Source: Isoetes taiwanensis
Lineage: Eukaryota; Streptophyta; Lycopodiopsida; Isoetales; Isoetaceae
Length of the DNA stretch: 64,000 bases
Assembly: GCA_021234155.1 (NCBI GenBank)
Contig: JAJEKV010000060.1
Coordinates: forward strand, 4,486,323 to 4,550,322
Reading direction: 5' to 3'
Of the stretch, positions 36,114 to 47,235 are shown piece by piece. Position 1 is the stretch's first letter, and every line of letters starts with the position of its first letter. The notes beneath the pieces are model-generated. The model did not search any database and was not told where the DNA came from. It saw only the letters and a list, made by a program, of their open reading frames with translations. The position numbers and the translations under genes were made by a program.

Positions 36114-36900
36114 CAAAAATGTGGAAGACTTCAGTTGCTCCCTCAGGAAGGCCACAATATCATCTACTTCCTCGGGCTCCTTCAACCAATGCCCATCTTG
36201 CTCCGCACCTACATAATCTTTCCACTGCACTTCCAAACCCATGCTGGAGAGTATATCACAAACTTGTTTTCCAAGCTTAACATCAACCCAAACATCATCG
36301 GTGCCATGGCCCAGGAACACATGCGTCTTCTTCACCAAGAGCACAGAGTCATCAACAGCAGCAACTTTTGTAAGCCCAAGACCCTCCCTCAGAAACTGTG
36401 AAACTTTGAAGAAGCTAGAGCCACTATGCAAATCCACAATTTCTTGGACCTGGGCAGCGAGGGGCAACCACCCACTAGATCTGACAAAGGCTCAAATTTA
36501 TAGCGCCCACAAAGCAGGACATGAAGTGCAGTGGCTTCGCTCTGACTAATTCCGCCAAGCACGACCTTGTCTGAGTTTCGAAACAAGCGTTGTATCTCGT
36601 CCTCCAGAGACCCAGCAAGAACAGAACTAAAAATTTGAGGCCATGGATCTGAAGCTCTTGGTTTAAGCTTATATTGCTCAGGGATGGGATGTCGAACCAC
36701 TCGTTCATCTTCTCCTGAAAGACGCTTGATCAGGATGAAGTTGAGGTTGGGAAGATCCATCGGACGCCAGGGAACTGCGGCAGTAGCTCAGAGAATTTGT
36801 CAGCGAATTCGGGACCGGAGCTTCCCCTACCATGGAGGAGGATGATCGTGTGGGTGTGGAAATCTATAGGATCCACAACATGAGGCGGAGGAAAGCTCAT
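36111..36900 (-). pseudogene. Acyl-protein thioesterase-like intronless copy (segment C), best preserved
   Basis: From ATG at 36900 the frame gives MSFPPPHVVDPIDFHTHTII and LLHGRGSSGP. After a frameshift come WFDIPSLSNISLNQELQI and VVLGGISQSEATALHVLL, where the Ser of the G-x-S-x-G nucleophile elbow is kept but the second Gly is Ser. The C-terminus has HVFLGHGTDDVWVDVKLG and QWKDYVGAEQDGHWLK, which supply the Asp and His of the triad. The length (~260 codons) suits the family. At least two frameshifts and the altered elbow make it non-functional as read. It faces a plus-strand gene start 366 bp away. Confidence 0.85.
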
Positions 36901-37265
36901 CTCTGTCTAAACGCAGCCCTAGAATGACAGAGAGGGAGCCTTCTTTTTTAAATGGGCAAAAGGTGGCACGTCCTCTTTCTGCCTTTTGGAAACACTTTTT
37001 AAAAACACGCCATCTTTCTTATTACAAGCACCAGCGCCATTTTGGATGTCCTGTCTTGTGCTAGGGAACCGCCTTATTAGAGGGGTTTCCAGCAGGAAAT
37101 CGGCAATGGCGCCACCGCGAGCGCCGCTAGCTGGTTTCCCACCGAAAACCCCAAAAACCAGGCAGCTCTTAGCCATAATCCACCTGCAGGTGGAAATTTT
37201 GTGCATCCCATTTCTTTTCTCTTGTTTTTTTTTCCTCGCTATGGCGAAGCTTCAGAGGTTTGGCA

Positions 37266-37836
37266 ATGGCGATCTCTCAGATCGTCGAGGCGCTTGAGCA
37301 GATTTCTAAGGTCCTGGAGCATGGTGCTGTCTGTGCATTGAGCTTTTGTTTTTTTTATTTGCATGAACTTTTTTCCATCTTATGCATTACCAGAACCCAT
37401 ACCCCATTGTGCTGCAAAAATGGCAGAAATGGAATATGACGCTAGATATGGCGGAACTAGATGACGGATAGCAAAAAAAAGGGTTGATATCCCTTCTGGG
37501 CCCTCACTACGGCTTGTAAGTATTTTGTTTCTTCCAGAATGTGTTGTTCTTGACAAAATAAGAAATCATTTTGTTTGTTCCGGAATGCTTTGTTCTGCTC
37601 TGTTCTTTTTTGCTGCCAAGAATATGTTGCCAAGAATCTGTCGATTTCAGCTACGAGGATTCGAGCTTGCAGGCATTTCAAGCTTGCTGCATTTATCCGG
37701 ACTATATTTCTGCACGGCCGCCGTCTCAGGTTATGGCTAAAAGAGGAGTTGTTGCCGGAGCCTGGAATGGTCAGAACTGCCACAAGTTTCTTCTGGTTAT
37801 TTTGCCTTGTCCTGCCTTTGGTTATTCCATAGCCCA
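37266..37836 (+). CDS. Divergent plus-strand gene start and second exon, unidentified (segment C)
   Basis: An ATG at 37266 opens MAISQIVEALEQISKVLEHG, a helical N-terminus. It is intact here and broken in B. A second exon-like stretch (37643-37836, after GATTTCAG) encodes YEDSSLQAFQACCIYPDYIS and RPPSQVMAKRGVVAGAWNG in one open frame. No family was recognised, and the splice between the two pieces is not proven. The 365-bp gap to the opposing thioesterase start could have been a shared promoter. Confidence 0.4.
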
Positions 37837-38317
37837 GCATTAGGGCAGATTTGGGATCTCAAAATAGCCTCATAAGAGCCATTCCACGTCATATTTCCAC
37901 TCCTTTTTTTCCAATGCCATGTAGGATACCAAACTCTCATAATTATAGATTTACTTGAAATATTTCCTCGAAATGGGGGGGGTCGCACATTTATGGCGCC
38001 ATCCGTCTTTAATTCTGTCAGTTTTCAGACAGACATATAAAAGGTATGACGCTCTAAAAAAACCACTTGCATCAAAGCATGCCGGCCAGTGATGATAGTG
38101 TCTGTTTTGATTTCTCAGATACCAAGTGCGCTCGTCTCCTAATCTTGTGCCATTTTCATTTAGAGGCCATGCTCATACAGGCTTCCTGCCCTCTACAATT
38201 CAAAATTTGAATGTGTAGGTTCAAGCTTTATATCACTCTTTCATTTCAAGGCGATGCACTATAAGTTCACAAACCAGGATCTTTAGTTCATCCCAATATA
38301 GGCTTCCCGCCCCCTAC

Positions 38318-39029
38318 CAGGGATAGGTTCTGTACGTATGAAACTATTTTTTCAAACGTATAAAGTGCAAAAATACGTATTTTTGGGAAAAATATTTTTT
38401 TTGTTTTTATACTTTCGCCCGGTAGGAAAAAAAGTTTGGCGTAAAACGAAAACCTTTTAAACTTCACCTTGAACTTTCTTCAGCGTAAAGCGAAAGTCTA
38501 AGTTACCCACTTCACAGCGAATCCCCTACCCCGGCTTCGGCGTGAAAGCCTTAATGTTAAACTACAGCGAAACTTTTTCAGCGTGGCGAAGTATAAAAGG
38601 TTAAAACTACTGTGAAACTTTTTTGTTAGCGTAAGCATTCTTTGCGTTTAAACTACTAGCGAAGAGGCGGTTCGGCGTAATGACGAAGTTTTAAACCACA
38701 GCGAAGTTTTCTATATATATTTGGTGGCGTTAAACTTCTGCGAAGTTATTTTGTTTAAACTGAAGATGTTTCGGCGTAAAGCAGTTCGATTCGCTCACCG
38801 GCGAAACTATTTTACAGTTCGGCGTAAAAGCAAAAAATGCTGTTTAAACTACGCCGAACCGGACTTCAGCCAGCCCGTAAGCTTGATTGTTTTAAACTAC
38901 TGCCGAAAGTTTTCGACGCCGGAAATTTTTTTAGCCGTATTTTTGACGTATTAAACGTCAAATTTGTGCCGTATCAAACGAAAAATACGTATTGCATATA
39001 AAACGTATACAGTATTGAACCTATCCCTG
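38318..39029. mobile_element. hAT-type MITE (712 bp) with 8-bp target duplication
   Basis: Perfect 13-bp terminal inverted repeats, CAGGGATAGGTTC and GAACCTATCCCTG, are flanked by the direct repeat CCCCCTAC (38310-38317 and 39030-39037). Segments A and B have the uninterrupted site CCCCCTACAATTC. An 8-bp duplication and a CAGGG terminus are hallmarks of hAT elements. The interior has no transposase. It carries about nine copies of a GGCGTAAA/GCGAA motif and TTTAAACTNC blocks, arranged like subterminal transposase-binding repeats. Confidence 0.93.
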
Positions 39030-40521
39030 CCCCCTACAATTCGAAATTTGAATTTGCTTAACGTATAAAAGCATGGATTGTAAGAGAATTGACTTTTCGA
39101 TTTCCATATGCACCTTGCAAATTTCAAAAATAGGATTATTACGGATAGTCGGCTCACATGATGCAAATTGATATAGGGCATACAAATTGTACACCTCAAT
39201 TTCACGTCGAAGCTCCAAATGGTGTGTGGATAAGAATCCAATTGACTCGTGAATATGCTCTAGTCTTCAATCGCAAAAAGTGAGGTCTAAAAAATAAGAA
39301 CTTGTTACGTCTTGCAGGCTCAATAAGTGTCGACATCTGTGCGGATGGCAGTTTTATATCCATTGGATCCGTTGAGTGGTAAGAGACTGTCATTTCGGAA
39401 CGTGTCAAGGTTAGTCCGATTTTTTGGTGACGATTAATTCTGGCCTCCTTGGATATTGAAATAGATGACGGGTCACATCCGCACCAGAGTTTCATGTTCT
39501 TAGCAAAAAAAGAAGGGTTTATGTCCCTTCTGGACCCTCATTATGCTTCAAAGTATTTTGTTTCTTCCAGAATGTGTTGTTCTTGACAAAATAGGGAATC
39601 ATTTTGTTTGTTCCGAAATGCTCTGTTCTGCTCTGTTCCTTTTTGCTGCCAAGAATCTGTTGCTTTCAGCTATGAGGATTCGAGCTTGCAGGCATTTCAA
39701 GCTTGCTGCATTATCCGGACTGTATTTCTTCACGGCCATCGTCTCAGGTTATAGCTAAAAAAGGAGCTGTTGGTGGAGCTTGGACAAGTTTCTTCGGGTT
39801 ATTTTGCCTTGTCCTGCCTTCGGTTATTCCATAGCCTCGCCCTGCCTTCGGTTATTTTGCCTTCTGATCAGAAAACTTTGATAAATACGTATATTTCTAG
39901 GTCGTCACCGTATGATAGCCTTGTACACCATAGTAAGTGGAAAAGGGAATGGCCAAGTTATTTACATCACTTAGCCAACCTTAGGTTTAAGGCCATTTCC
40001 ACGTGGCCTTAATCTAATGGGCACCCATCACATGGAAGCACCCCATTGGAGCCACGTGGCAGTGACATGGAACCCTAACCCTAGGCCATTTTTTGGCTCC
40101 ACCTGCCTTGAGACCTGTTCTTCGCTCGGGACTCTGTTTCGAATACCATTCGTTGCGGCGTAGCTCAGATCGATAGCCCCGAAGCAGGATGCTCATCAGA
40201 AGGAGGAGGAATCACTCGACTCATCATCAAAACAAGGTGACGGTGCAAACGCACTAATGACCTGTGGTGCAATTGCAGATTCCTTTTTCAAAAAAACATA
40301 AATTCGACAGTTTTGACCATTTAAAAAAAAAAACAACTACCAAAAAATAAAGTTGCATTCCAAATATGGCCAATTTTAAAAGCGGACGACAGATTTTTTT
40401 AAGACACACTAAGAAAATGCACTTTCTTACGACACAAAAATACATAGACAACAAAGTTATATTTCAATAATTTAATACAATAATATAGGCACTTAAAAAA
40501 ATGTCATTTTTTTAGCACACA

Positions 40522-43500
40522 TTATATATCAAGAGGAGGATCCTTGGGAGGGAGTTCGTCATCAGAATCTGCAGGAGATAGAACCTTAGTAGAGCTGTCA
40601 GGATTAACTTCCTCAGTGTCTGAGGCATCCTTCTCTTCCACAACCTTTTGAAGCTCTTCCACAGGAACAAGCTCGACGAACTCGGTCGGATCGTTGGTGT
40701 TCCCGGTGAGTGGCGGCGAAGGCTTTGAGCTTGAAGCTGCGGGATTACCATCCTTATCCTTAAGGCCAACCTCCTGCTTTTCATCTGGCAGGCTGTGCAG
40801 AGAACTTATTCTGGATTTTATATATACCACAGAATCCTTATCAAAATCAATTGCATGGCAGTTGCGACCCTTTTTAAAAGCACAGACCAAGGTGGTCCCT
40901 GATCCTGAGAAGGCATCACGACCCAGTCACCTGACTGTGAAAACATCTCTAAAAGGGTATTAATAAGCTGTTGAGGCTTCTGATAAGGATTGACTATACG
41001 ACCCTGGTGTACTGGATCTGTTAATTTCTGCTGGGAATTGAAACGCATTACGCAAATCCATTCCAGCAGTATTATAGTGCAAAATGCTTCTCTGCCCACC
41101 AATACTGTGGTAACCAATGTGCATCTATTCCCAAACATTTACAAGCCTTGCACCACCGCCATTTCCTCTTACATTCGTCTTCAACCTGCAACCGCAACCA
41201 ATGAGTTATTGTGTGCTATGAGCGCATAGCAAAAAGAAATAGCTTACCAAATGGCTGGCTCGTAACCAGCTTTGCAGTGCTCTCTCATTGCAGCTTGTAC
41301 CAAATCTGCCTGATTACTTGAATGAAAAACTACTATCCTCCAAAGCGGTGCAGTATTTATTTTGATGAAACGTCTCAAGAAAGAATCAAATTCAGCATAA
41401 GTAAATGGAGAATCATCTCCTCGACTATCAGGTAGCTTGAACCCATAAGGAATATCAGCAATACACAATGAATAATTGCCAGGTTTCAACGTATGGTCAA
41501 GTTTGACACAATTGCCATGATATATCTGGTATAAACAATTCTGGTCAAACATGTCAAACCTTTCAAATTCTATTGGCACAAAACTTTGCTCAACTTCTTC
41601 CTTCTTCTTTAGCTTGGTGCGCTCTTCCTTAGCAAGTCTAACCATGTTAAGAAACCCTGGCGGCATTGGGTCCTTCTTTTTCTAAAACCACAGAACACAG
41701 CTTTAGTAAGAACAAGAAGACGAAAGTACAAAGTGTCTTCCTATGCGCGCATAGCAACACAGTAACGGACTTCTTGTGGTGCTATGCGCGCATAGACACA
41801 CAACAAGAAAACAGCTTTAGTAAGAAGAAGAAAACAAAAGTTTCGAGGGTCAGCCTATGCGCGCATATCACCACAGTAACGGACTTCTTGTAGTGCTATG
41901 CGCGCATACGCACACAACAAGATAAGTAGGGGAACAACAAATTTTACGCAGTTCGTGAAATTCGAAGCGTATTGGTTTATCTTTTCGTCCCACGACCATG
42001 TAGGGTATAATTCCTTAACTTTTTCCCAGGTGTCACAGTTAAGGTGGACTATGAGTTGCTGCTGATAGAGTGCACAATCCTTTTGGCTGCAAAAGTAAGG
42101 AGTCTTAAAAAACTCTGGAACGTAAACTACCAACAAGAACTAGCTAGTGTTTTGGATCAGAAATACCCTGCATCTCTTCCAAGGTAAAGTGGCCATTGAC
42201 CACCTTCTGCAGCACATCACAAACTTTTTCTGTATTTTTTAAACCCTGCATTTCCCTCCAGACCATGATACCCATGTCCTTCTATTTTGCAGGTTCAGTT
42301 TTTTTTCTTTTCGCATCATTCACCTTTCCTTTGGATTTCAGTGTACCCTTAGCTAACATATCAAAAAATTTTCTTGAAGTTCCCAGACCTAAAAAGGAAT
42401 AAGAAAGAAATAAAGATAAGAAAACTAAACAGCTATGCGCGCATGGTCAAAGAACTTGGAGAAGAAAGTGATCTTACACGTCCATGCCTTGAAGCTAGTT
42501 GGAAGTAGTTGTCGTACTTCACAAGAGACGCTTTGTATGTTAAGCAGCACTCTGTAGCACACTGCTCTTTAAGAGCCAGATAAAGGTTTTAATCATCCTT
42601 TATATCTTTGTCACCCTTATGCTCCGACCTAAAAAGCTCGTATTCCTTATGCATAAACTTAATTTTGTCAGTGAAGCTCATGCTCATCCGATTTCATTGT
42701 CCACATTGTGGCTCATGGCAAGCAACTTGGCTTCAAAGTCAGTGACACCCACGTAAACAAATGCAAATATTTGAGAGAAGCAGTGTTCTTTAGTTTCTTT
42801 ATAAAGCTGCCTCCTCGCCTTAAAGCTGTGAGTGCCACCCAAAACAAAATACCTGTAGCTTTCATTCTCTTCCTTTACAAACAAATCCCTTTCCGTGCAC
42901 TGGGAAGGGTCAACAATGCAAATGTGCGGTGCTGTAGCTGCATTTGGTCTGTCCCTTATGCGTTCCTTAAGAGCAGACAAATGACCAGAGTAAATTTTCC
43001 TCACCTGCAAAGGTCTCTCACCATACTCATCCTTTGGGCACAACTTAACACAATCAACCTGCAGGTGCATGATCCCAGGCACACGACATCTCAGCTCAAT
43101 TTCTTCGAGCTTCCTAGAAGCCATGTCTTTCCTTACTGGCAATCCTTATACCCGGTGCTGGAGGCAAAACTACCTTAGTGGCTTTTTTTGATGCCTTGCT
43201 AGTTGGTGGAGCAGTGTCAGTCACCAGGCCTGCCTTGTAATAATTTCTTTTGGCTTTCTTTTTTCTTGGCCTCTCCACCACTTCAACCTCAAACTCTTCC
43301 TCTTCAGATTCGGGATCCGAAGGTTCATCTTCATCCACTGTTGCCACCTCAACAGTTTCTGAGATTCTGGGGATGATTAGCTTGGAAACTTGAGGCATGG
43401 CATCCTTCAGCAGCTTAGCAGGAGGTGCGCTAGAACTTAACAGAGGATCCTTGTTCAAAAGAAGATCCTTTAGTATAGAAACAAGATCCTGCAAACAAAA

Positions 43501-43733
43501 CCTATGATGTCATAGACCAAACATGTTGGTAAAGTCTTCTCGTGCAGGAAAATAACACTTACAATTTTACTCTTCATTCTTGCCTGAATGTAGCCTTGCA
43601 TATCTTCAGGATGGTCCCTCTGAAGTTGGAACCCGACGAAAAACTGGAGATGCCAAAACTGAAGCTCTGCCGATCCAAAGTGGCGATCGCATCCACCCTG
43701 TCTAATCGTAATCAGGGGTCCCTCAAATCCCAA
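40522..43733 (-). pseudogene. ParB-like / beta-class DNA methyltransferase fusion gene, multi-exon, decayed
   Basis: In transcription order: a first exon (43733-43556, ending before GTAAGT); an acidic then basic linker (DPESEEEEFEVEV, RPRKKKAKRN); a ParB-like domain (about 43130-42690) with HICIVDPSQCTERDL and LGGTHSFKARRQL (ParB signature equivalent to GERRxRA); a helical region with short introns; then the methyltransferase. Motif IV is IADIPYGF (41442-41456), motif X-like QKPQQLINTLLEM (~40970), and motif I is DAFSGSGTTLVCAFKKG (40917-40868). The order IV-X-I is that of beta-class N6-adenine/N4-cytosine enzymes. A Ser/Pro/Asp-rich tail ends near 40522. Frameshifts at about 43130, 42690, 41070 and 40917 and in-frame stops in the helical region show decay. 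ParB-methyltransferase fusions are known in phages and bacterial mobile elements; the introns exclude simple bacterial contamination. Confidence 0.75.
41225..42446. repeat. Six copies of the palindrome CTATGCGCGCATAG in introns of the methyltransferase gene
   Basis: Copies start at 41226 (one mismatch), 41741, 41782, 41855, 41896 and 42433. Two are perfect 14-bp palindromes; the others differ by one to three bases. Four of them belong to a 114-bp tandem duplication (about 41701-41928, CTTTAGTAAG to ACACACAACAAGA). All lie between exons, not in coding sequence. Confidence 0.85.
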
Positions 43734-43814
43734 AAGTCCACAGCCGTGGACAAGGAATATGCTACAAGGTTTTTAAATCGTGGCCCTCTATGCGTCTTGC
43801 CCCATACTCCCCAA

Positions 43815-43835
43815 GGGTTGCCCTACGGGCAACCC
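43815..43835. other. Hairpin GGGTTGCCC-TAC-GGGCAACCC
   Basis: A perfect 9-bp stem with a 3-base loop lies about 80 bp outside the 5' end of the methyltransferase gene. Related stems lie at 48684-48708, 52184-52193 (half, paired with 51257) and 56823-56847. Confidence 0.85.
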
Positions 43836-44273
43836 AAAAAAAAGGAGATAGAGAAGGGCAATCAGCATAGCAGAGCGATGCTGCTACCCTAAATGTAATT
43901 AAGTAATGTCTTATGTTCATCCTTCATACAAAGTAAAAAAAGGCATGATTTAACATGATAAAAGTTCAATCGTTCATGTATCATCCTGATACTGCCTTTT
44001 AATCTGCATGCATCAACATTTGAGTTGGTATAATGCACATTTGTAGGACGTCCAGTTGAGAGTGCAATGAGTAAGCAAGTTTTGCCCTCTGATTTAGTCG
44101 CTCAATTTGCAACTCCTTTGCACCATTGTGTATTGCAATTGTGGTCACACTCCCCCAACGTCCTAGGCAACAAAAGGGTCAAAGCATGGAGGTGGGGGAC
44201 ACTTTTTGTGTCATGGACACATGGTGCTTAGTGGGTGCTTTTTGGGGCTATCTTCTTTGTATTTTTGAAAAAC

Positions 44274-44472
44274 AATGTCTGTAAAACAAGAAACATCAGC
44301 AGAAACGAAATCAGAGAGTATGTTGTCCGACTTTAGATCTCGGTGCACAATTTGGTTAGAATGTAAAACCTGTATATGCTGTGCTAGGTTTTTTACAAGA
44401 AGGGCTGATTCCTTGTGGGAGAGTTTGCCTTTCTTTTCAATTCTAGAAGCCAGGCTATAATGACATAGTTCC
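44274..44472 (-). pseudogene. Partial copy of the 48-kb protein kinase gene
   Basis: Nearly identical to 47985-48228, the kinase segment covering the HRD loop region. An internal 45-base deletion removes the piece between two AGT triplets (from after GAGAGT to CAAGT), which takes out the DFG-flanking codons. Sequence on both sides is unrelated to the kinase locus. No intron difference can be tested because the source is intronless. Confidence 0.9.
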
Positions 44473-45350
44473 TATTCTATTCATATCCTCATGTGTAAAC
44501 CATTTGTCATGACCAATACAATTGTGCTTCCATTGCACATCAGAGGCCCTAGAAAAGAGAAACCCACATTACTTCACTGTGTAATTGGCATTTGTAACTA
44601 TGAAATACCTTTGCATGATTTGATATTTATTGGTTTTATTAACTTGGCAGCTGATATTCCCATTGGATTGCGTGATTGCTTTGATCGTACAAATATGGAG
44701 AAGAGAAGGGACTATCCAATATTAAATGCTTCCACGTTCTCAAAATCCTTGGCAAAATTTGTTCTATACACATTTCGACACCATGCCTTCACACATGGAA
44801 ACTAAGAAAATGAAAAGGGAAGTTGAAGGAAAAAGGGGTGGCAGTAGATGGGTTTGATGGATGTTCAAAAGGTCATTTCAAATGGAGCAAGTCGATACAA
44901 TTCAAACTCCACTAAATCTAAACGTTTATCAAATTAAGTGCCACAATTCCATAATGCTTCCCTTTAGTCAATCTTATGAAATATGGTATACCCCTCAAAG
45001 TCAATTCATAAACAATGGATCACCTTAACTCCCAATTTAAATTCATATCTAAACTTGAAACATTGTTGTGAAGTAAAGCTTATTGCGTATAACATTAGGG
45101 AGATGTTGAATAAGACATCAAATCATGTTGTTTAATAGGATACATCTTTCATATTTTCGATCTCATGCTCTTGGTTTATTCGGCATATAGAGAACATTGT
45201 AGATCCACTTAGTAGCCCATTAAGGTAAAGTGCGGTCTTCTTTGTTGTTCGTTAGTCCTACTCCTAAATCAATAACAATTACCATTGTAGACCTATAACC
45301 ACATATTAGACCAACCAAATTTTGTAGGGGCAATTGCTCTACAAACCCTC

Positions 45351-45532
45351 AGCCCCACCAAGGCACATTCTCTATTCCAGCCAACAATAAAACAACCGCC
45401 TCTTCAAGTTATTAGTAAGGCACCCTCGGCCCCACCAAGGCACATTCTCTATTCCAGCCAACAATAAAACGACCGCCTCTTCAAGTTATTAGTAAGGCAA
45501 CGACCGCCTCTTCAAGTTATTAGTAAGGCCTG
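45351..45532. repeat. Tandem duplication (about 75-bp unit plus 39-bp part unit)
   Basis: GCCCCACCAAGGCACATTCT...GTTATTAGTAAGGCA occurs twice, followed by a third, shorter ACGACCGCCTCTTCAAGTTA unit. Confidence 0.9.
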
Positions 45533-47029
45533 GTGACTAGTATTTTTTAAAAATTCAATCTCAAACAAATGTACAAGCAAGGCCCTACTATCACAACGGT
45601 CCAAAATAAACATACAAAATGCCAAGTTATATTTTTTACCATTAAACCAGATTCCACATAAATTCGACTGTCATATTCCTTGTCAGAAATGACTTATTGA
45701 CATGACACATATATTATGCCCTGCAGTAAAGCATTTTGTTAAATACGTTTCAGCTAGCAACAGCCCCATTTTATAAGCATATAATTAAAGATAAAGAGGA
45801 TTGACACAAAAAAAAAAAAACAAACGATCTCCTTTGTGGTGGTAAGAACGGCATATGGCACCTTTTAACTTGGCACTTCAAATCTCAGGGTTGTTCTGCA
45901 TCCTATCAGAGCAAACGAACTCAGAATAAGCATTCAAAACTAGGCAGGCAGAGAACAAAAAGGAGCCTTACTGCTTGTAATTCTCGCTACCTAAGCTAAT
46001 GAACATGAGCATGCATAAAGTTGTTCTTGGAAATTTAAAATGATAGATCTGTGCATAATTGACAAGATTCTTTGCAAGACAACAGATATATCAATCCACC
46101 GGCAAGATCACAAACGAAAACACCAGTGTGAGGCCAAAGATAATTCCACAAAAAATTAAAGGGATAAGAGACGGGTCGAGAAGCATGGGTCAGGCTCTGT
46201 GAACTGCGAGATGCAGACCAAAAGGGGTCAAGAATGCATACAAACTAAAGTTAAATTCTTCCTGCATACTTTCTGGATAGAGGCAATGCTTCAGCATCCC
46301 ACCGTTCTTTGGCAAGCTCTGAATCCAGGCAAGAGAACGTTGAAGCAAAAATACAAAGAAGTGATTAGCAGCAAAAGAAAAAAGAAGAGCAAATGATGAA
46401 CCCAGGGAGCTAGAATACGACATCCATCATGCAGGCTGGGCTGGGGAGCCAGATCCAGCATCCCACGCGCGGCCGTACTTCTTCGACCCATCAAACTGTA
46501 AGGAATTCAAAAAACATTACGAAAAAACTAGAGCAACAAGAAATTGCAGAAGATGAACCCAAGGAGCTAGAAACAGCGTCCCTCGCACGGCCTGGCCACT
46601 TCCATCCATCACCGTGCAGCACAAAAATACTGAATCCAAACCTAGAGTGTGTAATAATTAAAGCCCAGCGGCTGTGCTTGTTTCAAAAATAGATGAATGC
46701 AGCAACAGATGAAAACCGAATAGGGAAAGAATAAAAAGCTTAAAACACCTTCAGAGAACTCCTAATATCTTAATGAAATCTTAATGCAGGAACTCTTAGA
46801 AAGCCTTCAGTGAGGAAAGGGTCTGCCCACAGGCGAGACTCCCCTGCGCTATTCTTCTTGAGATTCACGGAGTAAAAGGCGGAATATGGCAGCAAAGTGG
46901 AAGCAGCGGGGGTAGCAATACCTCAAAAAAGAGACAACAAATGGATCTGCAAGAGAAAACCATCATCGGTTGCCGTAGAGCTCGGTCTGCAAGGGAAAAA
47001 AGGGCGGTGCCTGAAAAGCCAAAAAAAAA

Positions 47030-47235
47030 AAAGGGAAGTTACTCCGTGACCCTTTCCATCTCCGTGCCATTTTTGGCAGATTTTCTAATTTCCCTGGCCT
47101 TAGATTTGTAAAAGCCAAGATCCGATGGTGCAAATTAAGGCACGTCAGATTTTGATGACATGGAAATTACACGTGGATAGGCTAGAATTGCAAGAAAGGC
47201 TGTAGGCCCGGTAGGGCTGGTGTGCTAAAAAAAAA
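47030..47235. repeat. Dispersed ~200-bp repeat ending in GCTAAAAAAAAA (copy 2)
   Basis: Counterpart of 14484-14690 in the same orientation, with the same A-run end (GGGCTGGTGTGCTAAAAAAAAAAA). Confidence 0.65.

Larger units (their letters stand above)
34746..40229. repeat. Segment C of the large duplication, truncated on the right
   Basis: Follows B directly, starting TAATTATTAAGTTTGATGAC. It carries the same features plus a 712-bp hAT MITE. Its match to A and B ends in CTCGACTCATCATCAA at 40229, where the other copies continue GTCAAAA but C continues AACAAGGTGACGG, the edge of the ParB-methyltransferase element. The missing ~1 kb of the segment is not seen to the right. Confidence 0.9.
40230..43900 (-). 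mobile_element. Element carrying the ParB-methyltransferase gene
   Basis: The left edge is fixed at 40229/40230 by comparison with segments A and B. The right edge is not fixed; the best candidate is just past the hairpin GGGTTGCCC-TAC-GGGCAACCC (43815-43835), after which no gene-related sequence is seen. The ends show no terminal inverted repeat and no Helitron TC/CTAG. No transposase is encoded in this interval itself, so mobility is inferred from the clean disruption of segment C. Confidence 0.55.
43850..47030. other. Gene-poor interval
   Basis: Apart from the kinase fragment at 44274 and the tandem repeats at 45351, no gene is recognised. The frame at 44491-44805 (VIGICNYEIPLHDLIFIGF) looks protein-like in places but matches nothing I know. 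The frames at 46.2-46.7 kb are short and unremarkable. Confidence 0.5.

Noticed and set aside
35966-36160. Regular 67-bp repeats as a CRISPR-like array
   Set aside because: The units are contiguous without unique spacers, the host is a eukaryote, and the repeats encode the thioesterase tail.
43815-43835. Hairpin as a transcription terminator
   Set aside because: Intrinsic terminators are not used by plant nuclear genes, and it lies on the 5' side of the neighbouring gene.
40230-43900. Helitron as carrier of the methyltransferase gene
   Set aside because: The left edge is AACAAGG, not TC after A, and no CTAG end with a hairpin was found on the right or in reverse orientation.
40230-43900. 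Bacterial contamination or a bacterial insertion
   Set aside because: The gene has spliceosomal-type introns, low GC and a junction within a plant repeat.
44491-44805. 104-codon plus-strand frame as a gene
   Set aside because: No domain, no splice context and no conservation evidence; left in the gene-poor interval.
45330-45345. GGCCTGGTGACTAGT-type ends (near 45530) as a further Helitron end
   Set aside because: No stem precedes the CTAG and no paired TC end or empty site was found.
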